Below are positions 9,612 through 18,885 of a DNA stretch of 64,000 nt, piece by piece. Position numbers and translations under genes: made by a program. Under the pieces are notes generated by a model. The model saw only the letters and a program-made list of their open reading frames with translations. It was not told the DNA's origin and did not search any database. Every line of letters begins with the position of its first letter. Within the stretch, counting starts at the first letter, position 1. The stretch is from WRGT01 sp964450405 (GTDB lineage: Bacteria > Spirochaetota > UBA4802 > UBA5550), in NCBI GenBank assembly GCA_964450405.1, contig CAYVCQ010000005.1, forward strand, positions 1 to 64,000, given 5' to 3'.

Positions 9612-10112
9612 TTAGTTTTTAACTTTATCTGAGATTCCTTTTTCAATAATACTTTCTTCATTACTATATTTAATTCTGATTTTTCTGTATGTATTTAAAT
9701 CGGTGAATTCAAAAATCTCTCCTCCAGAAGGTTCTTTCAAACTTATCATCGAGATTGTATTATCTGAAAATATTATATTTTTGTAAGAGGGATTATTCTG
9801 TGCGGGTTTAATTGTAATATTTGAAAAATCGAGAACCTCAGTTTCAACATCGTTTGTAATCAGAGAATATTTTCCACGTACACCACTCTCCCCCTTTGCG
9901 AAAAAAAATAAACTGTTTTTTCCATTGTCTACTGAGTAGATATAGATTCCGTCATTGCGGACTTCTGCAGTCATTATCGATGGTGAAGATTTCCCCGGTG
10001 TGAAAAACTCAATCATGGCACTTTTAGTTCCTGCAGGTGCAAGGAACATTGTCAGAGTAATAAACGAATTAATTGTTAAGTTAACAACGGTCATATTAAA
10101 AAGGGGCATCAT
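9612..10112 (-). CDS. hypothetical secreted protein
   Basis: The open frame begins at 10265, but its first ~50 codons read through an intergenic repeat (residues PESRHRGSDAPAFLCKN reflect GTGCCGGGATTCCGG) and AT-rich DNA. GGAG followed by AATTCT precedes the ATG at 10112, giving 166 residues. The new N-terminus is hydrophobic (NLTINSFITLTMFLAPAG) and may be a signal peptide. The rest is beta-rich with no cysteine and no motif I recognise. It is convergent with the YgiQ gene (77 bases apart) and divergent from the AraC regulator gene. Function unknown. Confidence 0.5.
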   Translation of the reverse strand: MMPLFNMTVVNLTINSFITLTMFLAPAGTKSAMIEFFTPGKSSPSIMTAEVRNDGIYIYSVDNGKNSLFFFAKGESGVRGKYSLITNDVETEVLDFSNITIKPAQNNPSYKNIIFSDNTISMISLKEPSGGEIFEFTDLNTYRKIRIKYSNEESIIEKGISDKVKN

Positions 10113-10415
10113 AGAATTCTCCATTACAGAATGAAATATTCTGCTTATAATATTAAAAAAGAATAATTGCTGGATTGCAATAACTTTATTTAATATAATT
10201 TTTACAGAGCGGTTTTTACACAGGAATGCGGGTGCGTCACTTCCCCGGTGCCGGGATTCCGGCAAAAAGATTTATAATAATCATAATGATGACTAATTCG
10301 TGTTTTGAAAATCTGATCGACTGTTTAAATTGAAAAAATAAATGGTTGCATTTAAGAAAATACGTTATCAGAATCTTTGTAAAATGTCGGGAGCAGCAGT
10401 ATAAAGTAAATAACA
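10113..10415. other. divergent intergenic region
   Basis: This separates two divergently transcribed genes. It contains a GC-rich scrap at about 10240-10262 (CCCCGGTGCCGGGATTCCGG) that resembles the CCGG palindromic repeats elsewhere in the window; the remainder is AT-rich and presumably holds both promoters. No clear -35/-10 pair stood out. Confidence 0.45.
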
Positions 10416-11543
10416 ATGATATCCTCAATTATTAAATTAATTATCATCTCGGGCGGTTTTTTGTATTTTATAATCGCAACATTATATCTGGCTGAAAGAA
10501 ATAAAACAGCCGCCCATTATATAATAATGGCATATCTGTTTTGTACTTCAGTATGGCAGTTGTATTATGGTTTGACAATGTCTAAAATAATACTGCAATA
10601 TCCTCACCTTGCCTTTATTCATATACCATTTTATTTTTTCACCGCCCCTCTTCTTTATTTCTTTTTCCGGATACTCACTAAAAGTAATTTCAGGTTTAAA
10701 CTGCTTACACTTACTCATTTTATCCCTGGTGTTATTTCATTTTTCTGCCTTCTCCCTTTTTATTTTGATTCAGCGGAAAAAAAAATTGATTTTCTCCTTA
10801 ACGTCAAAAGAGCGGGGAATGTTTCGAATCTTTATACCGTTTATTCTACACTGATATTAATGGCGGTTATATCGATGAGTATTTACGCATCTGTTTTTAT
10901 CTTTAATTGTATGTCATTATTCGTAAGAGAAAAGATTACTTTAAAGAAAATAACTTATGTATCTCTTGTTATCATAATACTGAACTACATTGTAATTTTT
11001 ATATATATAATAACGTTTATACTTTTCAGATACTTTTCTCTTGGTGCATATTATTTTGACATTATATTTCAGATTATTTCTGCAGCAATGTCAGTGCAGA
11101 TTTATCTTTTTCTTATTATGAAAACACGCTATCCGGATTTTATCATTGAGATTAATGAGGAAGCTGAAAGAATCCGTTATGTCAATTCACGCATTACAGG
11201 GCTCGATGTAGATCAGATAATTGCAAGGCTTGTTACTCTGATGGAAAAAGAAAAAAAATTCTGTGATGAGGAAATTTCTCTATCATCTCTATCTGAAGAG
11301 CTTTCGATAACCCCATACCAGCTTTCACAGATTTTGAATGAACGGCTGAATAAAAACTTCAATTCATTTATAAATGAATACCGTATCAAAGAGGCTGAAT
11401 TATATTTAATTAAAGAGCCGGAAAGATCGATTATCAGTATTTCCTATGCTGTAGGTTTTAATACTACAGCAACATTTTATAAATCCTTTGCAAAAGTACA
11501 TATGATGTCACCACTCAAATTTATAGAAAATTCAAAAAAATAG
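10416..11543 (+). CDS. membrane-bound AraC family transcription regulator
   Basis: 375 residues with about seven hydrophobic spans in residues 1-235 (start MISSIIKLIIISGGFLYFII) and an AraC-type double helix-turn-helix at about 280-372: LSSLSEELSITPYQLSQIL then a recognition region SIISISYAVGFNTTATFYKS and the closing MSPLKFIEN. This 7TM-AraC architecture is common in Spirochaetota and Bacteroidota and suggests direct coupling of a membrane signal to DNA binding. The ligand is unknown. The start has only a weak ribosome site (AGTAAATAACA), but no better in-frame ATG follows before the first span. Confidence 0.88.
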   Translation: MISSIIKLIIISGGFLYFIIATLYLAERNKTAAHYIIMAYLFCTSVWQLYYGLTMSKIILQYPHLAFIHIPFYFFTAPLLYFFFRILTKSNFRFKLLTLTHFIPGVISFFCLLPFYFDSAEKKIDFLLNVKRAGNVSNLYTVYSTLILMAVISMSIYASVFIFNCMSLFVREKITLKKITYVSLVIIILNYIVIFIYIITFILFRYFSLGAYYFDIIFQIISAAMSVQIYLFLIMKTRYPDFIIEINEEAERIRYVNSRITGLDVDQIIARLVTLMEKEKKFCDEEISLSSLSEELSITPYQLSQILNERLNKNFNSFINEYRIKEAELYLIKEPERSIISISYAVGFNTTATFYKSFAKVHMMSPLKFIENSKK

Positions 11544-11777
11544 TGGATTTAATATATTTTAATAGTCAATAATCATGATTGGAGACGACGGAATTTATAA
11601 ATTGAAGTATACTTTACCGGAAAAAGTTAAAAACCAGAAGTTTGATTAAATATTGCAGCGGGGCATCATTAAAACAGATTTTTCAGAATTTAATGAAATA
11701 TTCTCTTTATTTGTCGCATGCTAAAAAGCTGAGTCTGTGGATCCGCTCTGGTAAATTAAAATCGAAGGGGGATGTAT

Positions 11778-13277
11778 ATGTTAAAAAAAATTGGTATTGG
11801 TGCCGGATTAATATTCGGAATAATTGCCGTTTTACTAATTGCAGCGCTAATTAAAACAGCAACTGTAAAATCGATGAGGGTAAAACCTCTGGACTCAATC
11901 AGCAGTGAGGCTTCATCGGCAATTAAGCTTGTTGATAAAAACAGAGCAGCACAAAATCTGGCTAAAATGATTTCTATCAGGACAATTTCATCGTATAGTG
12001 CTGATAAATTTGATCAAAAAGCTTTTAAAGATTTAAGGACCTTTATTGATACAAATTATATTCATGCTTCGAAGGTACTGGAGAAGGAAGTTATAAATGA
12101 CATGACTCTTCTTTATAAATGGAAGGGGGCAGATCAGAGTAAAAAAGCAATATTGCTGATTGCGCATCAGGATGTTGTTCCAGTTGAAGCCGGAACTGAA
12201 AAAGATTGGAAGTACCCGCCATTTGGTAATAATGTAAAAGATGGTTATATATGGGGAAGGGGTGCTTTTGATATTAAGAATAGTCTTGCTGCTATAATGG
12301 AAGCAGTTGATGCATTGGCTGCAAGCGGTTTTGTTCCTGATGCTACAATTTATCTTGCGTTTGGTCATGACGAGGAGGTTGGAGGTCGTTCCGGAAATAA
12401 AATTATTGCTGAACTTATGAAAACAAGGGGAGTAAAACTTTCAGTTGTTATGGATGAAGGTGGCGCTGTTGTTACCGGCGCCATACCTGGTATTAAAACT
12501 CCTGTTGCATTAATAGGAATTGCAGAAAAGGGATATGTAACATTAGAACTTACTGCAACCGGTAAAGGAGGTCATTCATCTCAGCCTCCAAAAAATACTG
12601 CTGCGGGATTACTTGCAAAGGCGATAATAGCGCTTGAAACAAATCAGATGAGTGCAACTCTGGATGGCCCCGCGATTCTTACATTTGACTTTCTTGCGGA
12701 TGAAATGCCATTCGGATATAAACTTTTATTTTCTAATAAATGGCTTTTCAATCCTTTGATTAAAAAAGTATTTTTATCTTCTCCGGCAACTGCCGCAATG
12801 ATAAGAACCTCCACAGCAGTAACAGTATTAAAGTCCGGAGAGAAAGATAATATACTTCCTCAAAAAGCAACTGCGCTGATAAATTTCAGAATAAAACCGG
12901 GAGATACCGTAGAAGATATTGTAGACCATACAAAAAAACTTTCCGGTGCAGATATATCTGTGGAGATTTATCATGGTTTCACTAAGCCTTCGTCTGTAAG
13001 CAATCCAGCGACAAAAGAATTTAATTTATTAAGACAGACTGTAGCGAGTATTTATCCGGATTCAGTTTCTGCACCATATCTTGTTCTAGGCGGAACTGAT
13101 TCCAAATACTATGATGAAATAGCAGATAATATTTTTCGATTTGTTCCAATTTCAATAAAGCTGGAAGAACTGTCAATGATGCATGGAACTAACGAAAGAG
13201 TTTCTATTGATAATCAGTATAAACATGTCCAGTTCATGATCAGTTTCATAGATGCATTAACTGGAAAGAAAAAGTAA
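11778..13277 (+). CDS. M20 family zinc peptidase, carboxypeptidase S / PM20D1-like
   Basis: Di-zinc exopeptidase or amidohydrolase of 499 residues with one N-terminal membrane span (residues 4-26), so probably anchored with the catalytic part outside. Metal and catalytic residues are present: H130/D132 (IAHQDVVPV), D165 (GRGAFDIK), E199-E200 (GHDEEVGG), D226 (VVMDEGG) and the C-terminal H469 (MHGTNERVS). The HQDVVPV and GRGAFDIK forms are those of the CPS1/PM20D1 branch, which acts on peptides or N-acyl amino acids. The ATG at 11778 has AGGGGG six bases upstream; the ATG at 11772 is too close to it. It is followed by a hairpin and the M19 dipeptidase gene, so the pair may serve peptide use. 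Confidence 0.93.
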   Translation: MLKKIGIGAGLIFGIIAVLLIAALIKTATVKSMRVKPLDSISSEASSAIKLVDKNRAAQNLAKMISIRTISSYSADKFDQKAFKDLRTFIDTNYIHASKVLEKEVINDMTLLYKWKGADQSKKAILLIAHQDVVPVEAGTEKDWKYPPFGNNVKDGYIWGRGAFDIKNSLAAIMEAVDALAASGFVPDATIYLAFGHDEEVGGRSGNKIIAELMKTRGVKLSVVMDEGGAVVTGAIPGIKTPVALIGIAEKGYVTLELTATGKGGHSSQPPKNTAAGLLAKAIIALETNQMSATLDGPAILTFDFLADEMPFGYKLLFSNKWLFNPLIKKVFLSSPATAAMIRTSTAVTVLKSGEKDNILPQKATALINFRIKPGDTVEDIVDHTKKLSGADISVEIYHGFTKPSSVSNPATKEFNLLRQTVASIYPDSVSAPYLVLGGTDSKYYDEIADNIFRFVPISIKLEELSMMHGTNERVSIDNQYKHVQFMISFIDALTGKKK

Positions 13278-13297
13278 CTTCACAAAAATATTATTAG

Positions 13298-13334
13298 ATA
13301 TTCTCCGCCGTGCCGAAGACACGACGGAGAATAT
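13298..13334. terminator. inverted repeat between M20 and M19 genes
   Basis: A 15-bp stem with one mismatch (ATATTCTCCGCCGTG against CACGACGGAGAATAT) and a 7-base loop, just after the M20 stop codon. There is no run of T after it, so it may be an attenuator, an mRNA-stabilising hairpin or a small palindromic repeat rather than a full intrinsic terminator. Confidence 0.45.
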
Positions 13335-13388
13335 TTCACAGATGGATTATGGTTATTTACAATAAAAATAATATTAAAGCAGGAAACT

Positions 13389-14546
13389 ATGAAAAAAATT
13401 ATTATCTCTGTTATTATATTACTCATTGCTGCTGTATACTTCACAGTAGGCCCTATTGTAATTGAATCAAATCTTAATAAAGTTCTCAAAACACAGATTA
13501 AAGACCCATCCGCAAAGGCAAAGGCTCTAGCTGGTAAAATTTTCATTGCAGACCTGCACGCAGATTCATTGATGTGGAAGCGTGATATCCTGGTGAAAAG
13601 TTCCCGGGGCCAGGTTGATGTTCCGAGACTTATAGAGGGTAATGTTGCATTACAGACTTTTGCGGTGGTGTCACAGGTTCCTTTCAAGATGAATATGAAT
13701 AGTAATAAAAGCGATTCGGACATTCTTCCGCTAGTTGAAATAACACAACTGTGGCCTGTGAAGACCTGGTTCAGCAAAAAAGAGCGCGCACTGTATCAGG
13801 CTGAGAAACTGCACCAGTTTTCAAAAAAATCAGATGGTAAACTTATTTTGATTGCATCGGTATCAGACCTCAACAGATATATGGAGCTGCGTAAAACTGA
13901 TCCCCATATCACAGCGGGACTTCTCGCGATTGAAGGGGTGCAGGTTCTCGAGGGGGATTTAAATAATATTGAAGTGTTGTATAATGCAGGTTTTCGCATG
14001 ATGTCTCCTACACATTTTTTTGATTCATTTGCTTCCGGTTCGGCACACGGAGTTGAGAAAGGTGGTTTGACAGAGAAAGGGAGAGAGATGATAAAAATCA
14101 TGAACAGAAAAAAAATGATTATCGATCTGGCTCATGCATCTCCTAAAGCTATTGATGACATTTTAAAAATCACGACAAGACCGGTTCTGGTTTCTCATAC
14201 TGGAGTTAAAGGTGTCTGTGATAATATCAGGAATATAAGCGATGCTCAAATAGACGGTGTAGTTAAAACCGGCGGTATTATAGGGATAACTTATTTTCCA
14301 TTTGCAGTATGCGGTGGGGAGATTTCAAACATTATCCGTTCAATAAGATACACCGTTAAACGGGCCGGTATTAAACATGTTGCACTTGGATCTGATTTTG
14401 ATGGAGCAGTAACTGTTCCTTTAGACACTTCATCAATGGCCGTTTTAGTCGACGCATTGATCAACGATGGTTTTACTGATGAAGAGATAAGCTTAATCAT
14501 GGGTGGGAATGTTTTGCGTCTGCTGAAAGAAACTCTTCCAGAATAA
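13389..14546 (+). CDS. M19 (renal dipeptidase-type) zinc dipeptidase
   Basis: Membrane dipeptidase family, hydrolysing dipeptides (sometimes D-residue containing) with a binuclear zinc site. One N-terminal span (residues 2-22) points to an anchored extracytoplasmic enzyme. Ligands expected for the family are visible: H57/D59 (DLHADS), bridging E182 (LAIEG), H249 (DLAHAS), H270 (VSHTG) and D336 (GSDFDG). 385 residues, normal length. AGGAAACT precedes ATG 13389. The hairpin at 13298-13334 separates it from the M20 gene upstream. Confidence 0.93.
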   Translation: MKKIIISVIILLIAAVYFTVGPIVIESNLNKVLKTQIKDPSAKAKALAGKIFIADLHADSLMWKRDILVKSSRGQVDVPRLIEGNVALQTFAVVSQVPFKMNMNSNKSDSDILPLVEITQLWPVKTWFSKKERALYQAEKLHQFSKKSDGKLILIASVSDLNRYMELRKTDPHITAGLLAIEGVQVLEGDLNNIEVLYNAGFRMMSPTHFFDSFASGSAHGVEKGGLTEKGREMIKIMNRKKMIIDLAHASPKAIDDILKITTRPVLVSHTGVKGVCDNIRNISDAQIDGVVKTGGIIGITYFPFAVCGGEISNIIRSIRYTVKRAGIKHVALGSDFDGAVTVPLDTSSMAVLVDALINDGFTDEEISLIMGGNVLRLLKETLPE

Positions 14547-14574
14547 TAAAATGTTTAAGTTGGTAAAATACTAA

Positions 14575-16302
14575 ATGAAATTAAAAACGAAACTCGGAGC
14601 ATTCCAGTTTTTTATCATTATTTTTTCAGTTTTATTATTTGCAGCTGCATATTATGCAATGAGCAGACAAAATCAACTATTCAGAAAATTTATTTTTGAT
14701 CAGAATACCATCACAATTAACTCCATTATAAATCTACAGAAAAGATCGATGCTGAAAACAGTTGAGGATTACAGCATCTGGGACGGGATGTACAGTTTTA
14801 CAGAAACAAAAAGCCGATCATGGGCCATAGGAAATATTGATTCAATAATAAATGACTTTGATTATAATCATCTATGGGTACTTAATAAAAAAGGTGAATT
14901 GATATATTATATAAATGATGAAAGTACTAAACCTGTTAAAGATTTTTCATTATTGGAAAACGATCTCATATCAATACTAAGTGTTATCCCAAAGGAATAT
15001 TTTTTCCTATTTTATAACAATGAACTGATGGAAATTGCTGTATCAAAAATCTGTCCCACGGGCGATTTATCCAGAAGCCGATATTCAGGATACCTGATCC
15101 TTGCAAGAGTATGGAATAAAAAGTATCTTGAAAACTTAGAGAGCCTTACACGCCATGAAATTACAATATCCTCTTCAGGAATAAATAAAAACTCAGACGG
15201 AGTAAAGCGAAGCAGCACTATTACGATTGAAAGATTGATACCGGATATTTACGGGAGGAAACTTGTAACCGCATTCTTCAGCCGGCAGATGGAAGAAATG
15301 GATTACCTTATGTATTTGTCATATGGTATAAATATTTCAATTGTAATACTCTCAATAATAATCTTTATCCTTTTTTTTATACTAACAAACAAGTGGATTA
15401 CTCATCCGATGAATTTAATCTTTCGTGCACTTCATACAGAAAATATTTCACTGCTTGATAAACTTGAAGATAACCAGGAGGAGTTTCAGGAAATATCCGG
15501 ACTGATAAAAACATCAATTCAGGATAAACAGAGTATTCAGAATCTTCTCAATAATTCCGAGGTTGACTTATCCATGGCGGTGAAGGTGCAGAAAAGTTTT
15601 CTCCCTCAGATTCCACCGGTAGATGATGAATGGGAGATTGCATTTTATATGCAGCCGATGACTGATGTGTCGGGAGATTTCTATGATTTTTATGTTTTGG
15701 GAGATAGACTTACAGGACTGGGAATCTTTGATGTATCAGGTCATGGAATAGCGTCAGGTCTTGTAACAATGATTGCCAAATCTCTTTTCTTTAGAAGTTT
15801 CAGGGATCATGCAGAATCGAGTATAGAAAATATTTTCAAAAGTGTAAGTGATGAGCTATATCTTGCAATAGGTACAAGCGATTATTACCTTACGGGGATA
15901 ATACTTCGATTAAAAGGTGACATAGTGGAGTATGGTAATGCTATGCATCCACCTCTGCTAAAAAAAAGCGTAACCGGCACTTCCAGAATATATAATGAAG
16001 ACGGGACACATTTATCCGGATTTTTAATCGGATTTGAAGATGAAAGTTACAAGTACGATCAGGTTTCAATAAAGATGGAGTCGGGAGATTACCTGGTATT
16101 GTACACAGATTGTCTATTAGAGGCTCAGAGCGTCACCGGTGAAAGGTACAATATTGATTGGATAGAACAATCTTTGTCCAGTGCTCCATGCGGGACTTCA
16201 CAGGATGTTCTTGATTATATTCTAAATGATTTTTTCGGATTTGTTACAGATAAAAATAAACTTCCCGATGACCTTACTGTTATAGTATTGAAGAGAAAGT
16301 AA
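14575..16302 (+). CDS. CHASE4-type sensor with SpoIIE-family protein phosphatase
   Basis: Membrane receptor with a PP2C-like output. Residues 8-28 form a first span, about 30-245 an extracytoplasmic domain with CHASE4 features (VEDYSIWDGMYSF, WAIGNIDSIINDF), 251-271 a second span, then a short HAMP-like or coiled linker and a SpoIIE/PP2C domain from about 335 to the end. Metal-binding acidic residues are seen in DVSGDFYDF (364-372) and FDVSGHG (385-391). Such proteins dephosphorylate anti-anti-sigma factors (STAS) in partner-switching pathways; an RsbW-like ATPase is encoded at 63451-63930, but a direct link is not shown. The ribosome site is weak. Confidence 0.9.
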   Translation: MKLKTKLGAFQFFIIIFSVLLFAAAYYAMSRQNQLFRKFIFDQNTITINSIINLQKRSMLKTVEDYSIWDGMYSFTETKSRSWAIGNIDSIINDFDYNHLWVLNKKGELIYYINDESTKPVKDFSLLENDLISILSVIPKEYFFLFYNNELMEIAVSKICPTGDLSRSRYSGYLILARVWNKKYLENLESLTRHEITISSSGINKNSDGVKRSSTITIERLIPDIYGRKLVTAFFSRQMEEMDYLMYLSYGINISIVILSIIIFILFFILTNKWITHPMNLIFRALHTENISLLDKLEDNQEEFQEISGLIKTSIQDKQSIQNLLNNSEVDLSMAVKVQKSFLPQIPPVDDEWEIAFYMQPMTDVSGDFYDFYVLGDRLTGLGIFDVSGHGIASGLVTMIAKSLFFRSFRDHAESSIENIFKSVSDELYLAIGTSDYYLTGIILRLKGDIVEYGNAMHPPLLKKSVTGTSRIYNEDGTHLSGFLIGFEDESYKYDQVSIKMESGDYLVLYTDCLLEAQSVTGERYNIDWIEQSLSSAPCGTSQDVLDYILNDFFGFVTDKNKLPDDLTVIVLKRK

Positions 16303-16306
16303 AAAT

Positions 16307-17389
16307 TCAGTTATATTCACCGAATCGTGCATCAAATACTACATCCCAAAACCATGACTTTTCCAGAGGATTTGCAGTGAAATATAAAAGCTTATTCCCG
16401 GAGATTGCAGTATTCATATAATCAGAAGTGTAAGTCGTTCCTTCATTTTGTATTAGTTTATTTATAAGATCATCAATTGTTATCGAAGTTGAAACAATTG
16501 GTGTATCAGAAATTATTCTCATTTTTGAGAACTGTATTCCGTTGAGAATTTTATTTATTCCATTCTTCCGTTTAATTGCAGCTATCGTTTCAAAAACATT
16601 TTCCTCATGATCTCCGCAGTAAATATAGAAGCCATGTTTCAGAATCTCTCCATCATCATTAACTGTATCTTCCGGATTGAACAGTAATAGTAAAAATATT
16701 CCCGCAGGTTTAATATCCGGTATAAGAACAGGGATCTCCTTCAGCGATTGAATCTTCAGTTTATCGTCGTACTGAACTGTATATGCATGAATATCAATTT
16801 TATTTTTATATTTCTTTAACGTTTCATAGAATATAAAATCTGTATGATAATTAGGAATAAACTTCTCGATGTCATTTCTGAGTACAAGAAATATAAGTTT
16901 TCCAATTCCAGATTCGGCAAGAGCTTTTACATGTTCCGATGCACGGGAGCTTACCGCATCTGGAAAAGCACCGGTTTTGTTGTGAAATAGAGTACAGGAT
17001 TTCAATTCTATAAATACGTCTGTATCACCACCGCTCAGAAGAAAATCAAATCTGTGATTTCCATATACAGGCTCTCTTCTTACTTTTTTGTATTGATCAA
17101 TTCCCGGTATTTTACTTTCACAAAGAAGTTCATAGAAGAGTTTGTTGCTGTTTGTAGAATCAATCATAACAGGAAATGATCTGTTTATGATATACAGGAT
17201 TTTAAATTTATACTTTGCGTTTATCGGTAACAGAAGTAGTTGCACTCCCGGGAGAGCAAGTTCGGAGAGACGTCCTGTGTTCGGTACATAGACGTTCAGT
17301 TTTTCATTATTTAAAATTACTTCGGCTACAAAACGGTTAATTCTTTTTACGAGGGTTGCTTTGAGAAAATTATCGGGGTATTTCTGCAT
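16307..17389 (-). CDS. sfsA: SfsA nuclease-like protein fused to a DUF123-like domain
   Basis: Residues 1-230 are SfsA: an N-terminal OB-like part (LVKRINRFVAEVIL, VYVPNTGRLSEL) and a PD-(D/E)XK-like core with FDFLLSGG and FIELKSCTL. Residues about 233-360 are extra compared with the usual ~230-residue SfsA. They follow the order of DUF123: GIFLLLLFNP, then GFYIYCGD, a central basic helix (AIKRKNGINKIL) and the closing KLLYFTANPLEKSWFWDVVFD. The conserved RH..WHIDYL of DUF123 is not preserved. SfsA proteins bind or cut nucleic acid; DUF123 is a GIY-YIG-like fold found next to endonuclease III. The ribosome site is weak. Whether the domain is catalytic is unknown. Confidence 0.85.
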   Translation of the reverse strand: MQKYPDNFLKATLVKRINRFVAEVILNNEKLNVYVPNTGRLSELALPGVQLLLLPINAKYKFKILYIINRSFPVMIDSTNSNKLFYELLCESKIPGIDQYKKVRREPVYGNHRFDFLLSGGDTDVFIELKSCTLFHNKTGAFPDAVSSRASEHVKALAESGIGKLIFLVLRNDIEKFIPNYHTDFIFYETLKKYKNKIDIHAYTVQYDDKLKIQSLKEIPVLIPDIKPAGIFLLLLFNPEDTVNDDGEILKHGFYIYCGDHEENVFETIAAIKRKNGINKILNGIQFSKMRIISDTPIVSTSITIDDLINKLIQNEGTTYTSDYMNTAISGNKLLYFTANPLEKSWFWDVVFDARFGEYN

Positions 17390-17404
17390 TGTGTTTTTAT
17401 AAAA

Positions 17405-17430
17405 GAAACTCCGCCAAACGGCGGAGTTTC
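17405..17430. terminator. bidirectional intrinsic terminator
   Basis: Perfect 11-bp stem GAAACTCCGCC / GGCGGAGTTTC with loop AAAC. It is followed by TTTT on the plus strand and, read on the minus strand, by TTTT as well. It lies seven bases past the stop of the crotonase gene (minus strand) and upstream of sfsA, so it mainly ends crotonase transcripts. Confidence 0.8.
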
Positions 17431-17437
17431 TTTTAAT

Positions 17438-18217
17438 TTATTTATCTTTAAAAACTGGTTTTCTTTTTTCTATGAAAGCATTAACCGCTTCAGTTTTATC
17501 TTCTGTACCGAAACAGTAAATTGACTGAGCCTGCTCGAACATTAGACTTGCGTATGTATTTCCCTCTGCCGCAACGTTGACTCCCCATTTTCCGAATCTG
17601 ATTGCAGATGGCGGAAGGTTTGAAATTCTCTTTGCAAGCTGTGTAGCTTTACCTTCAAGTTCCTCAGGCTTAACGAGGTACTCTACAAGGCCTATACGAT
17701 AAGCTTCAGCAGCATCAACCATCTCTGTACAAAGGATTAATTTTTTCGCCTGCCCTAATCCTACAAGTTTTGTGAGCCTTGTGGTTCCGGTCTGGTCAGC
17801 AGTGAGTCCAAACTTAACCTCGGGAAGTGCAAGAGTAGCTCCCTCTGCGGCGATTCTAATATCGCAGCTAAGTGCAAGTTCAAGTCCGCCTCCGAGACAG
17901 AATCCTTTGATTGCAGCGATAACAGGTTGTGGAAATTCCTGAAATCTGCTGAAAGTTCTCTGCAGAAAATTCAGTTTGTCCTTTACAAACCTTGTATCGA
18001 CAGTTTTAAGAAAAGCAGTGTCGACGCCGGCAGAAAAATGTGCTCCGGATGAACAGAGTATAACTGCCCGAAGCTGGTTGTCTTCAGCTATCTCATCCTG
18101 AATTCTAGCTAAACCGAGAACTACATCTTCATCAAGAAGATTAAGACCGCTTGGATCACAGAAAGTGATAGTGGCAATGTAGCCCTCTTTGGTGAGCTTT
18201 ATTTTTGACTCGCTCAT
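17438..18217 (-). CDS. enoyl-CoA hydratase/isomerase (crotonase) family
   Basis: 259-residue crotonase-fold protein. Oxyanion-hole segments are seen at FSAGVDTAFL and GFCLGGGLELALSCDIRIA, and both Glu positions used by hydratases are present (GGGLEL and LPEVKFG). GAGGTAAATTT precedes the ATG. It is probably active on an acyl-CoA, in beta-oxidation or a related pathway; the substrate cannot be told from sequence. It stands alone, with a strong terminator behind it and a 334-base gap upstream. Confidence 0.92.
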   Translation of the reverse strand: MSESKIKLTKEGYIATITFCDPSGLNLLDEDVVLGLARIQDEIAEDNQLRAVILCSSGAHFSAGVDTAFLKTVDTRFVKDKLNFLQRTFSRFQEFPQPVIAAIKGFCLGGGLELALSCDIRIAAEGATLALPEVKFGLTADQTGTTRLTKLVGLGQAKKLILCTEMVDAAEAYRIGLVEYLVKPEELEGKATQLAKRISNLPPSAIRFGKWGVNVAAEGNTYASLMFEQAQSIYCFGTEDKTEAVNAFIEKRKPVFKDK

Positions 18218-18551
18218 AAATTTACCTCATCTTTTTTTATTGGCAGGAATGCCCGGGTAAATATTTTTATTTATAAGACAATCATAAAGTCGTTTAAATA
18301 TTATTCAAGGAATAAAATTATTAAAGTTTAGTTTTTTAAATGGTCTAGTCTTGAGACCGTATAACTGGAAATTGATGTATTTGAAAATTAGCCACAGAGA
18401 CACGGAGGCACAGAGATTTAATAGTGATAATACTTTGAAATTTAAAAGTTATTATAAGTGCCTCTACGGGAGGTTTAATTTATATTCACCAGGTCTGAGC
18501 ATTAGTAGGTAGTTTTTAAATGCAATGCAGGGAGGAAATCTGAAATAAAAA
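18218..18551. other. intergenic region with a small dispersed repeat
   Basis: No gene seen. At about 18390-18420 stands GCCACAGAGACACGGAGGCA followed by CAGAGA, a short tandem-like motif (CACAGAGA / CACGGAGG) known as a common intergenic sequence in many environmental genomes. The remainder is AT-rich; the left part probably holds the crotonase promoter. Confidence 0.4.
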
Positions 18552-18872
18552 TCAAAATTCGATATTTATTTTATATTCCAGCTTGGTTTCTGACGATTCC
18601 AGATGAATGTTTTTTAAAAAAGCCTGTTCGAGATCAAACTCAAATTTACCAAGCCATTTTTGAAATTCTTTTTTACTAAGAGCAGTTTTATTTAAAGACA
18701 GTTCAAGATCAAAATCCCCTACCCGTATTATTATTTCGGCTATACTTCCGTCATCGCGAGGAAATGATGCTTTGAATATTTTAAGATCAATGGCCTTAAC
18801 CTCAATATGAGCTGATATCTCCATTGTAGTCGCAGCGATGTCGAGGACTTTCATATAATCTATTGCAGGCAT
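18552..18872 (-). CDS. hypothetical protein, end of tatD cluster
   Basis: 106 residues from the ATG at 18872, which has GGAG eight bases upstream; the longer frame from 18929 overlaps the upstream NYN gene and lacks a ribosome site. Predicted as alternating strands (IEVKAIDLKIFKASF, IAEIIIRVGDFDLELSL) with a short helical segment near 80; no signal peptide or cysteine. I do not recognise the family. It is the last gene of a tight minus-strand cluster tatD-GNAT-NYN-this gene, 13 bases after the NYN stop, so it is probably co-transcribed. Confidence 0.6.
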   Translation of the reverse strand: MPAIDYMKVLDIAATTMEISAHIEVKAIDLKIFKASFPRDDGSIAEIIIRVGDFDLELSLNKTALSKKEFQKWLGKFEFDLEQAFLKNIHLESSETKLEYKINIEF

Positions 18873-18885
18873 TATCGTTACTCCT

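Noticed and set aside
11642..11854. 70-codon plus-strand frame upstream of the M20 gene
   Set aside because: It runs into the M20 gene in another frame, has no good ribosome site and no recognisable content.
13280..13777. 165-codon minus-strand frame
   Set aside because: It overlaps the start of the M19 dipeptidase and the hairpin; the sequence does not resemble a protein family and the dipeptidase frame is certain.
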